This document shows positions 1 through 5,034 of a DNA stretch of 5,188 nucleotides, one piece after another. The stretch's first letter is position 1. Each line of letters opens with the position of its first letter. The notes beneath the pieces are model-generated. The model was not told where the DNA came from. It saw nothing but the letters and a program-made list of their open reading frames with translations, and ran no database searches. This DNA comes from Hippea sp. (lineage in GTDB: Bacteria; Campylobacterota_A; Desulfurellia; Desulfurellales; Hippeaceae), in contig WFRG01000015.1 in NCBI GenBank assembly GCA_015486705.1, positions 1 to 5,188 on the forward strand, written 5' to 3'. A program made the position numbers and the translations under genes.

Positions 1-286
1 TGCCTTTTCTTTTCCAAACTTTATACATTGCTTCTATACCGCTAATTGTACTTGCAGCATTTTCGAAAGCAGTATGTATCCACGGAACGTTCCAACTTGT
101 GTATGGATATAATCCTGAGGAGACCTCGAAACACCCTGTAGCGGCAGCAATTATTATGTCATATTTATCTGTATCTGCGGCTGCAAACACCTGCCTCATT
201 ATTACTGGATGGGTGCATCCAGGGCATAATCTATGTCCACTAACTAATCCTTCTTTTTTCTTTGCTAATTCATTTAACAGAGCCAT
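1..286 (-). CDS. porB: Pyruvate:ferredoxin oxidoreductase beta subunit, N-terminal part (runs off the window)
   Basis: This is the first 95 residues of the thiamine-diphosphate-binding subunit of the four-subunit pyruvate:ferredoxin oxidoreductase (PFOR), a cytoplasmic enzyme; the rest lies beyond base 1. Visible family signatures are GHRLCPGCTHP (about residues 17-27) with Cys21 and Cys24, ATGCFEVSSGLYPYTSW (about 49-65) with Cys52, and VPWIHTAFENAA (about 67-78). By comparison with single-chain PFOR, these three cysteines are ligands of the [4Fe-4S] cluster nearest the cofactor, and the fourth ligand and the cofactor-binding GDG region should be downstream, outside the window. The ATG at 286 is chosen because GGAGG, embedded in the last codons of porA, lies 6 bases upstream. 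Only 3 bases separate it from the porA stop, so it is the last visible gene of a porCDAB operon. The family is certain; pyruvate rather than another 2-oxoacid as substrate is likely but inferred. Confidence 0.93.
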   Translation of the reverse strand, partial: MALLNELAKKKEGLVSGHRLCPGCTHPVIMRQVFAAADTDKYDIIIAAATGCFEVSSGLYPYTSWNVPWIHTAFENAASTISGIEAMYKVWKRKG

Positions 287-289
287 ATT

Positions 290-1480
290 TTACCTCCATT
301 CTCCCCTTAAGTTCAAGCAGTCAAATTGTTTCTCAACTTTTCCTGTTTCGACGATTCTCTTTAGTGTTTCAAATACAGAGTTTATGTGCCTGGGTTGTGT
401 GTCTCTACCACCTAAGCCATATGTGTAGTTAATCACTGGGGCTCTTGAAGATGTATCATACAATGCACTTCTGATTTCCGTGAATAGTGGACCTCCTTGT
501 GCTCCTGCCGGTGAAACCCTATCAAGCACAGCAATTGCTTTAGCGGATTGTAGAGTTTCAGCAAGTTCTTTATATGGGAAAGGTCTAAAGAGCCTGATTT
601 TTAATAACCCTACTTTTACGCCATTTTCCCTTAAATCATCAATTACGTCTTTTGCGGTTCCACAAACAGAGCCTGCAGCTACGATTACGTATTCTGCACC
701 ATCCAATTTGTAAGTTTCGTACAGCCCGTAATGTCTGCCAAAAGCTTCTCCAAACTCTTTGCCAACTTTTTCCACTACATCTTTTGAATCAAGCAATCCT
801 TTTAATTGGCTTATTTTGTGCTCAAAGTACCAGTTTGGAGGAGCCCAAGCACCATGCGTTACAGGTTCATCTGTGTTGAGCATAGGATACAACGGCTCAT
901 ATTCGCCGATAAACTCTTTAACCTTTTGATCGTCTTCTAACTCCCAAATTTCGATTGCATGAGATGTGTTAAAGCCGTCTTGTGCCACCAAAGCAGGTGT
1001 CATAACATTTTTATTTTCCGCTATCTTGACTGCCTGAATGATATTGTCATAGGCTTCTTGAGAGTTTTCTGAAATCAACTGAATCCATCCTGTATCTCTA
1101 CCACCCATTATATCCGAATGGTCACCGTGGATGTTTAGAGGTGATGAAAGTGCCCTTGCCACAACTGCCATAACAATGGGTAGTCTCATACCGCTTGCTA
1201 TGTAGAGCATTTCCCACATTAAAGCATAACCATTTGCGCTTGTTGCTGTCATAACACGGCCACCGGCTGCAGCAGCGCCGATACATGCACTCATTGCAGA
1301 GTGTTCTGATTCTACAGTTACTAATTCTGTGTCCATCTCACCGTCTGCTATAAATTGAGCTACAGTTTGAGGGATTGGTGTAGACGGTGTTATTGGGAAA
1401 GCTGCTATAACATCTGGATTGATTTGCCTTATTGCATGGGCAGCAGCCTCATTTCCTGTCAATGCTACTTTTTTTCCCAT
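290..1480 (-). CDS. porA: Pyruvate:ferredoxin oxidoreductase alpha subunit
   Basis: This 396-residue subunit, close to the usual 390-400, supplies the pyrimidine-binding and CoA-facing domains of PFOR, which converts pyruvate, CoA and oxidised ferredoxin to acetyl-CoA, CO2 and reduced ferredoxin. The sequence shows the hallmark FPITPST motif (residues 28-34), the ESEHSAMSACIGAAAAG segment (57-73), TATSANG (78-84), the active-site region ARALSSPLNIHGDHSD (108-123) and a C-terminal domain with RLFRPFP and the YGLGGRD motif. The ATG at 1480 is preceded by AGGAGG with a 6-base spacer; that site overlaps the porD stop codon, and the gap between the two genes is 10 bases. It stands between porD and porB in the gamma-delta-alpha-beta order seen in Thermotoga and other anaerobes. 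No disruption is visible. A related branched-chain or 2-oxobutyrate enzyme is a less likely alternative. Confidence 0.95.
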   Translation of the reverse strand: MGKKVALTGNEAAAHAIRQINPDVIAAFPITPSTPIPQTVAQFIADGEMDTELVTVESEHSAMSACIGAAAAGGRVMTATSANGYALMWEMLYIASGMRLPIVMAVVARALSSPLNIHGDHSDIMGGRDTGWIQLISENSQEAYDNIIQAVKIAENKNVMTPALVAQDGFNTSHAIEIWELEDDQKVKEFIGEYEPLYPMLNTDEPVTHGAWAPPNWYFEHKISQLKGLLDSKDVVEKVGKEFGEAFGRHYGLYETYKLDGAEYVIVAAGSVCGTAKDVIDDLRENGVKVGLLKIRLFRPFPYKELAETLQSAKAIAVLDRVSPAGAQGGPLFTEIRSALYDTSSRAPVINYTYGLGGRDTQPRHINSVFETLKRIVETGKVEKQFDCLNLRGEWR

Positions 1481-1490
1481 TTATTTCCTC

Positions 1491-1841
1491 CTATTTTTCA
1501 CTTGAAAAGACTTCTTTTCTTAACTCATCCTCTGTTTTACCCTTTGCCTGAGCCTCTAATATCATCTTTAAAGATTTAGGCTTTGTAGGACACTGCTCAA
1601 CACATATTCCGCATCCTTTACAATATGTGTAATCTATGCCTATCATCTTACCATTTTCGTCCACTTTTATTGCACTATCTGGGCAATATACCCAACAGAA
1701 CATACATTGGATGCATGTATCTGGATTCCATACAGGTCTTTCAACTCTCCAAGAACCGGTTTCATACTGTTTTGAATTTCCAGGGTCTTTTATTGTCCCA
1801 CCTATTAGAACTTCATCCCAATTGAGAAGTTTTTCAGCCAT
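1491..1841 (-). CDS. porD: Pyruvate:ferredoxin oxidoreductase delta subunit, 2[4Fe-4S] ferredoxin type
   Basis: This 116-residue electron-transfer subunit carries two [4Fe-4S] clusters that pass electrons from the cluster of the beta subunit to external ferredoxin. Two complete CxxCxxCxxxCP motifs are visible: Cys43, 46, 49, 53 and Cys74, 77, 80, 84. As in bacterial ferredoxins, the last cysteine of each motif would ligate the other cluster. The N-terminal extension (ETGSWRVERPVWN, about residues 27-39) is typical of PorD rather than of free ferredoxins. The ATG at 1841 directly follows the porC stop codon with no intervening base, and a GGAGG site inside the last porC codons lies 8 bases upstream, so translation is probably coupled. 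The second motif is followed by TKPKS where many family members have an Ala-Ile pair; this is a minor variation. Confidence 0.95.
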   Translation of the reverse strand: MAEKLLNWDEVLIGGTIKDPGNSKQYETGSWRVERPVWNPDTCIQCMFCWVYCPDSAIKVDENGKMIGIDYTYCKGCGICVEQCPTKPKSLKMILEAQAKGKTEDELRKEVFSSEK

Positions 1842-2417
1842 TTATTTTACCTCCTCGAAAGCTAACTCTATAGCCTTTCTATTTCCTTCGATTATTTTTT
1901 CAGGAAACTTTCCTGTTTCCTTTAAAAGTTCTACAACTCCATTTGAAACCCCATTTTTTGTAAATAAGCCTGTAGCTTTTGCTAAAGCTCCAATCATAGG
2001 AGTGTTTGGTATAGCTCTTCCTAATGTTTCCATACTTATTCTGTTTGCATCTACGACGTATACTTCATAACCTTCAAGCCCAAGTTCTTTGATAACCTCT
2101 TCCTTTGAAAAAGCTGTGTTTACTATAACTTTTCCAGATTTTTTTAATCCCTCTTTGACATCAACAAGACCCATAAGTGTTGGGTCTAAAAGTAAGACGA
2201 TGTCTGGCTCCATGTACTCTGAATGGTCTCTAATGGGTTTTTCATCAACTCTTGTGAATGCCACAACAGGCGCTCCCCTTTTCTCTGCGCCATAGACGGC
2301 GAACCCTTGAGCATAAATTCCCTCTTCCTGTGAGATTAGCTCGGCTAAGGTTTTTGCAGCTGTAACTGCCCCCTGGCCAGCTCTACCGTGCCATCTGATA
2401 TCCATTTTCTTAGACAT
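1842..2417 (-). CDS. porC: Pyruvate:ferredoxin oxidoreductase gamma subunit
   Basis: This 191-residue subunit corresponds to the gamma domain of single-chain PFOR and helps assemble the enzyme and bind CoA. It begins with the family signature IRWHGRAGQGA (residues 7-17), followed by a GFAVYGAEKRGAPVVAF segment (38-54) with the conserved GAExRGAP core, and PNTPMIGALA (137-146) near the C-terminus. The reading frame is open further upstream to a TTG at 2432, but that has no ribosome binding site. ATG at 2417 has GGGGGTT six bases upstream and gives the usual short N-terminus, so it is chosen; ATG at 2405 is a weaker alternative. The gene starts 30 bases after recR and abuts porD. No terminator or convincing promoter is visible in that gap, so it may be co-transcribed with recR. 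Confidence 0.93.
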   Translation of the reverse strand: MSKKMDIRWHGRAGQGAVTAAKTLAELISQEEGIYAQGFAVYGAEKRGAPVVAFTRVDEKPIRDHSEYMEPDIVLLLDPTLMGLVDVKEGLKKSGKVIVNTAFSKEEVIKELGLEGYEVYVVDANRISMETLGRAIPNTPMIGALAKATGLFTKNGVSNGVVELLKETGKFPEKIIEGNRKAIELAFEEVK

Positions 2418-2423
2418 TTTTCT

Positions 2424-2430
2424 AACCCCC
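2424..2430 (-). promoter_or_regulatory. porC: Ribosome binding site that decides the porC start
   Basis: GGGGGTT lies six bases upstream of the ATG at 2417. The alternative in-frame TTG at 2432 overlaps this element and has only AT-rich sequence upstream. This supports the ATG start. It is G-rich rather than the AGGAGG used by the other por genes. Confidence 0.6.
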
Positions 2431-2447
2431 AAGCCATAATTTTTGGT

Positions 2448-3053
2448 TTATATGTAAATCCTTGATTTCAATGCCTCCATAAGAGTTCTTTTGTCTACAT
2501 AATTTATGTCTTGACCTATTGGTATTCCGCTTGCCACCTTGCTTATTTTGACATTTAGGTTCCTGAAAGTGTCCTTTATGTAGTGTACCGTTAAGTCGCC
2601 CTCTGAGGTTGAGCTTAAAACTAAAATTACTTCCTTTATTTTTTCTTTTTTTACTCTTTCTTTCAAATAATCTATTCTTTTTAGCACGGTTTCTGTATCG
2701 TATAGAGCTGAAATTACTCCCCCCAAAACTAAGTAAAGCCCATTGTATACATTGGATTGTTCTATTTCAACTAAGTTTTCTATAGTTTGGACAACACATA
2801 TTGTAGATTTATCTCTTTCACAATCTTTGCAAATCTCGCACAGTCCGTCTTTAGATGTGGTTAAATTAAAGCATTTACTACACGTCGTTACATTTTTAAT
2901 TAAACTATTTAAAGACTCTAACAAATTAATAGCTTCCGTTTTGTGTTCTCCTAACCATATTGCGTACCTTTTAGCACTCTTAAAACCTATACCAGGAATT
3001 TTTGATAGATATGTGGAAAGTCTATTTATTTCGTCTAATTCAGATTTTTGCAT
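2448..3053 (-). CDS. recR: Recombination mediator protein RecR, divergent Toprim domain
   Basis: RecR acts with RecF and RecO to load RecA on gapped single-stranded DNA. The 201-residue length is normal. Domains in order: a helix-hairpin-helix around LSKIPGIGFKSAKRYA (residues 16-31), a C4 zinc finger (Cys58, 61, 72, 75), a Toprim domain (about 84-178), and a C-terminal segment with GIPIGQDINYVDKRTL (176-191) corresponding to the family GxPxGxxxxxxDxxTL. Departures from the family: the Toprim strand reads CVVQ where CVVE is usual (Gln89), the SPLDGIGPEDL loop is replaced by a shorter SALYDTETVL, and NPTVEGEATA is represented by STSEGDLTV. The ATG at 3053 directly follows the ybaB stop codon, with no clear Shine-Dalgarno, which suggests translational coupling. 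The ybaB-recR pairing is conserved in many bacteria. Family assignment is firm; the effect of the substitutions is unknown. Confidence 0.95.
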   Translation of the reverse strand: MQKSELDEINRLSTYLSKIPGIGFKSAKRYAIWLGEHKTEAINLLESLNSLIKNVTTCSKCFNLTTSKDGLCEICKDCERDKSTICVVQTIENLVEIEQSNVYNGLYLVLGGVISALYDTETVLKRIDYLKERVKKEKIKEVILVLSSTSEGDLTVHYIKDTFRNLNVKISKVASGIPIGQDINYVDKRTLMEALKSRIYI

Positions 3054-3383
3054 TTAGAACATACCCGGTATGTTTAAACCCCCAGTTAAAGCAGATATTT
3101 TTTCTTCCATGGCCTCTTTGGCTTTTCTTACCGCTTCGTTTACTCCAGATAATATTAAATCCTCGAGAGTTTCTATATCATCTGGATCTACGATTTCCTT
3201 TGATATTTTTATGTTGACTATCTCTCCAAGACCGTTTGCTTTAACTGTTACCATGCCGCCGCCAACAGATACTTCTACTGTTTCTTTAGCAGCATTTTCC
3301 TGGGCTTCTGCAATCTGCTTTTGAATTTTTTTTGCTTGAGCCATTAAACTGTTTAAATCCATGCCACCGAAATTCTTAGCCAT
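3054..3383 (-). CDS. ybaB: YbaB/EbfC family nucleoid-associated protein
   Basis: This 109-residue protein matches the YbaB/EbfC/YaaK family of small dimeric DNA-binding, nucleoid-associated proteins. The visible pattern is typical: an N-terminal helix of the MDLNSLMAQAKKIQKQIAEAQ type (roughly residues 8-28), a beta segment with VEVSVGGGMVTVKANGLGE (about 36-54), the acidic DPDDIETLEDLI stretch (about 67-78), a helix rich in Lys and Glu, and a C-terminus ending in PGMF. The ATG at 3383 has AGGAGG four bases upstream. It sits 29 bases after dnaX and touches recR, the conserved dnaX-ybaB-recR order. Proposed roles in recombination or nucleoid structure come from family knowledge, not from this sequence. 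Confidence 0.95.
   Translation of the reverse strand: MAKNFGGMDLNSLMAQAKKIQKQIAEAQENAAKETVEVSVGGGMVTVKANGLGEIVNIKISKEIVDPDDIETLEDLILSGVNEAVRKAKEAMEEKISALTGGLNIPGMF
3058..3074. repeat. Perfect 17-base palindrome at the ybaB/recR junction
   Basis: AACATACC and GGTATGTT form perfect 8-base arms around a single central base. The element lies inside the last codons of ybaB (Ile-Pro-Gly-Met region) and ends 4 bases before the recR start codon, where a ribosome binding site would be expected. As RNA it could form only a weak hairpin (about 6 pairs with a 5-base loop). It could be an operator, a translational control hairpin, or chance; no function is claimed. Confidence 0.5.
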
Positions 3384-3387
3384 GCTA

Positions 3388-3393
3388 CCTCCT
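3388..3393 (-). promoter_or_regulatory. ybaB: Strong ribosome binding site of ybaB
   Basis: A perfect AGGAGG lies four bases upstream of the ybaB ATG. It contrasts with recR, whose start has none, and suggests that ybaB translation carries recR translation by coupling. Confidence 0.75.
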
Positions 3394-3404
3394 CAAACTA
3401 CTTA

Positions 3405-3432
3405 ATTATATACTAATCATTTATTTTTTCAA
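3405..3432 (-). promoter_or_regulatory. Candidate sigma-70-type promoter for ybaB-recR-por
   Basis: TTGAAA (3427-3432) and a perfect TATAAT (3405-3410) are separated by 16 bases. The element overlaps the dnaX stop codon and would start RNA about 15 bases before the ybaB ATG, leaving just enough room for its AGGAGG. In AT-rich DNA such matches arise by chance, so this is a candidate only. Confidence 0.42.
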
Positions 3433-4621
3433 TATTTATTATTTTTCCACCAAAGGTTTCTAAGATTAAGTCAACTTTTGACTCGCTGTTTCCATTTGTA
3501 TTTAGGTTTTCTTGTAAGCTACTTTTCTTTTCTGTTTCTGAGCTTTTTAACTTTTTTGGGATTTCTGTAAATGAGCCGCTTTGAACTTTTTCTATTAGAT
3601 TCTCTATTTTGTCTAACTTTGTTGCCGCTTTTGCTTTGTAGGTTGCAACAATTAATGCATCTTGTGGATTTATCTTTTGTTTTATGTCTATGAGGGATTG
3701 ATAAAATATGTTTAGAAAAGCTGTTTTTGTTTCAAGCGAGATATTTTGCTTTAGCAATTCTTCTATAATGATTCTGTTAAAGGTTTCTAAATTTATAGAG
3801 TTTTCAGATAGCTGATTAATTATTTTTAGTGCCTCTTCTTCTGAATTAGTCAAAATGTTGATTATGTATTCTTTAACGATTTCTCTTGTAGGGACTCCGA
3901 TTACTTTTGAAGCATCATCTTTTGTAATTATTTCATTGGGCTTAAATGATATGCATCTATCTAAGAAACCTTCTGCTACCCTAAGTGAACCATTACTGGC
4001 AAAGGCTATTAAGTCTATAGCGTCTTCTTCTATTTTTATGTTTTCTGATTGAGATATGAATAGTAGTTTTTTAGATATCTCAGTCTCTGGAATTTTTTTT
4101 AGATACAATATTTGACATCGTGAGAGTATCGTGTCTGGCACCTTTTCAATTGCTGTTGTAGCAAAGATAAATTTCACATAAGGTGGGGGCTCTTCAATGG
4201 TTTTGAGCATGGCATTGAAAGCTTCGAGTGTGAACATATGAACTTCATCTATAATGTATATCTTGAATCGTCTCTTTAACGGTGGATATTTGACACTTTC
4301 TATAATATTACGAGCATTTTCTATCTTCCTATTTGATGCGCCATCAATTTCGATTACATCTACGTCTTTTCCTAACGATATTGCCTGACAAGCCTCACAC
4401 GTTCCACATGGTTCTGTTGTAGGACCTTTGTCACAGTTTAAGGATTTAGCAACGATTCTTGCGAGTGAGGTCTTTCCTGTTCCCATAGGGCCATAAAACA
4501 GTATAGCGTGATGGAGCTTTCCTGTTTCTATGGCGTTTTTTAGAATTGTAACGGCAACGGGCTGCCCTACGACCTCAGATAGTTTTGATGGTCTATATTT
4601 ACGTGCAAGGACCTTGTACAT
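3413..4621 (-). CDS. dnaX: DNA polymerase III clamp-loader subunit gamma/tau (DnaX)
   Basis: DnaX is the ATPase of the clamp loader that opens and places the beta sliding clamp on primed DNA. Visible elements: KYRP (residues 8-11), Walker A GPMGTGKT (44-51), a zinc-binding set Cys63, 72, 75, 78, DGASN (93-97), Walker B with Asp125-Glu126, the SRC motif with the arginine finger (Ser167-Arg168-Cys169), and a sensor-2 region GSLRVAEGFLDR (211-222), where the family usually reads GSxRDAxSLLDQ. The last residues (about 383-400) resemble the normal DnaX C-terminus. At 402 residues it is short compared with B. subtilis (about 560) or E. coli tau (643). The frame is open to an ATG at 4660 inside the SRP RNA gene, but MYKVLARKYRP at 4621 is the family start and has a good ribosome binding site. 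An A_AAA_AAG heptamer at codons 355-357 could allow frameshifting. Confidence 0.96.
   Translation of the reverse strand: MYKVLARKYRPSKLSEVVGQPVAVTILKNAIETGKLHHAILFYGPMGTGKTSLARIVAKSLNCDKGPTTEPCGTCEACQAISLGKDVDVIEIDGASNRKIENARNIIESVKYPPLKRRFKIYIIDEVHMFTLEAFNAMLKTIEEPPPYVKFIFATTAIEKVPDTILSRCQILYLKKIPETEISKKLLFISQSENIKIEEDAIDLIAFASNGSLRVAEGFLDRCISFKPNEIITKDDASKVIGVPTREIVKEYIINILTNSEEEALKIINQLSENSINLETFNRIIIEELLKQNISLETKTAFLNIFYQSLIDIKQKINPQDALIVATYKAKAATKLDKIENLIEKVQSGSFTEIPKKLKSSETEKKSSLQENLNTNGNSESKVDLILETFGGKIINIEKIND
3551..3557 (-). other. dnaX: Candidate programmed frameshift (slippery) heptamer in dnaX
   Basis: The codons CCA AAA AAG (Pro355-Lys356-Lys357) contain A_AAA_AAG in exactly the frame used for the -1 frameshift in E. 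coli dnaX. After a -1 slip, ten further codons are read to a TAG at 3519-3521, giving a 367-residue product instead of 402. No E. coli-like upstream Shine-Dalgarno is visible. Downstream there is only a weak possible stem (AAGCT with AGCTT about 20 bases later). The site is real as sequence; its use is unproven, and A runs are common in such AT-rich genes. Confidence 0.4.
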
Positions 4622-4626
4622 ATCAA

Positions 4627-4634
4627 TCTCCCTT
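4627..4634 (-). promoter_or_regulatory. dnaX: Ribosome binding site deciding the dnaX start, overlapping the SRP RNA end
   Basis: AAGGGAGA lies five bases upstream of the ATG at 4621 and fixes the dnaX start there. Its first two bases belong to the predicted terminal helix of the SRP RNA, so the leader of dnaX is almost entirely the SRP RNA gene. Confidence 0.75.
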
Positions 4635-4760
4635 AGCGATGCCCACCATAAGCAGGACATTGCGCGCTCACACAGCCCTACTTACCGTTGCTCCCTTCCG
4701 GGCCTGGCGGGGTTCGGCAGGGAGTGTGTCGCACAAGCCCACTTAGGTGGACATCGCTAA
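4633..4760 (-). ncRNA. ffs: Signal recognition particle RNA, small bacterial (4.5S-like) type
   Basis: The minus strand holds the SRP RNA hallmark CCAGGCCCGGAAGGGAGCAA, with the GGAA tetraloop at 4696-4699 and the asymmetric internal loop to which Ffh binds. The ends form a 15-base helix (4746-4760 with 4633-4647) that is perfect except for one U.G pair, and further paired blocks such as GACACAC/GUGUG and UUGUGCG/CGCGCAA build one long hairpin. The length is about 128 bases, slightly longer than E. coli 4.5S RNA (114) and far shorter than the B. subtilis form (about 270), so there is no room for an Alu domain. With Ffh and FtsY it targets membrane and secreted proteins co-translationally. The location between tRNA-Ser/tRNA-Arg and dnaX matches the scr-dnaX order of B. 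subtilis. Exact ends are inferred from the helix. Confidence 0.93.
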
Positions 4761-4767
4761 AAGAAAT

Positions 4768-4844
4768 TGGCGCGCCCAAGAGGACTCGAACCTCTGGCCC
4801 CAAGAACCGCAATCTTGTGCTCTATCCATCTGAGCTATGGGCGC
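4768..4844 (-). tRNA. tRNA-Arg with anticodon GCG
   Basis: A full cloverleaf is readable on the minus strand: acceptor stem GCGCCCA/TGGGCGC, D arm GCTC/GAGC, anticodon stem CAAGA/TCTTG around the loop TTGCGGT, T arm AGAGG/CCTCT with TTCGAGT, discriminator G and an encoded CCA (4768-4770). The anticodon is GCG, which reads CGC and CGU. The A after GG in the D loop, C35 and G73 agree with arginine identity. Most bacteria instead use a single tRNA-Arg(ACG), deaminated to ICG by TadA, for CGU/CGC/CGA; the GCG form is unusual. It lies 23 bases after tRNA-Ser and 7 bases before the SRP RNA and is probably processed from one transcript. Confidence 0.95.
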
Positions 4845-4867
4845 GGTTTCCATCATAATAATTAAAA

Positions 4868-4961
<94 letters not shown>

Positions 4962-4990
4962 GTGTTAAAAATACCGCAAAATCACAGCAA

Positions 4991-5019
4991 ATAATATCAC
5001 AAAACCGTTTTACTGTCAA
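4991..5019 (-). promoter_or_regulatory. Strong sigma-70-type promoter for the stable RNA/dnaX transcript
   Basis: A consensus TTGACA (5014-5019) and TATTAT (4991-4996, one mismatch to TATAAT) are separated by exactly 17 bases, with TG one base upstream of the -10 box (extended -10). Predicted start is near 4983, about 20 bases before tRNA-Ser. The near-consensus design suits stable RNA expression. The -35 box is adjacent to a TGTACA palindrome (5021-5026 region); I see no evidence that it regulates. Confidence 0.85.
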
Positions 5020-5034
5020 AATGTACAATTTTAT

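Noticed and set aside
99..428. Plus-strand open frame of 109 codons at the left edge
   Set aside because: It is a shadow across porB and the end of porA, without a ribosome binding site.
1636..2070. Longest plus-strand open frame (144 codons)
   Set aside because: It is antisense to porD and porC, both strongly supported by motifs and ribosome binding sites; the composition is not protein-like.
2418..2432. TTG start for porC at 2432
   Set aside because: No ribosome binding site precedes it, while GGGGGTT is correctly placed for the ATG at 2417.
4622..4660. Extended dnaX start at 4660
   Set aside because: The extra 13 residues fall inside the SRP RNA gene, are not family-like, and the ATG at 4621 has a good Shine-Dalgarno.
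4530..4760. Plus-strand open frame of 76 codons
   Set aside because: It is antisense to the SRP RNA and the dnaX start, with no start signal or protein-like pattern; RNA identity is clear.
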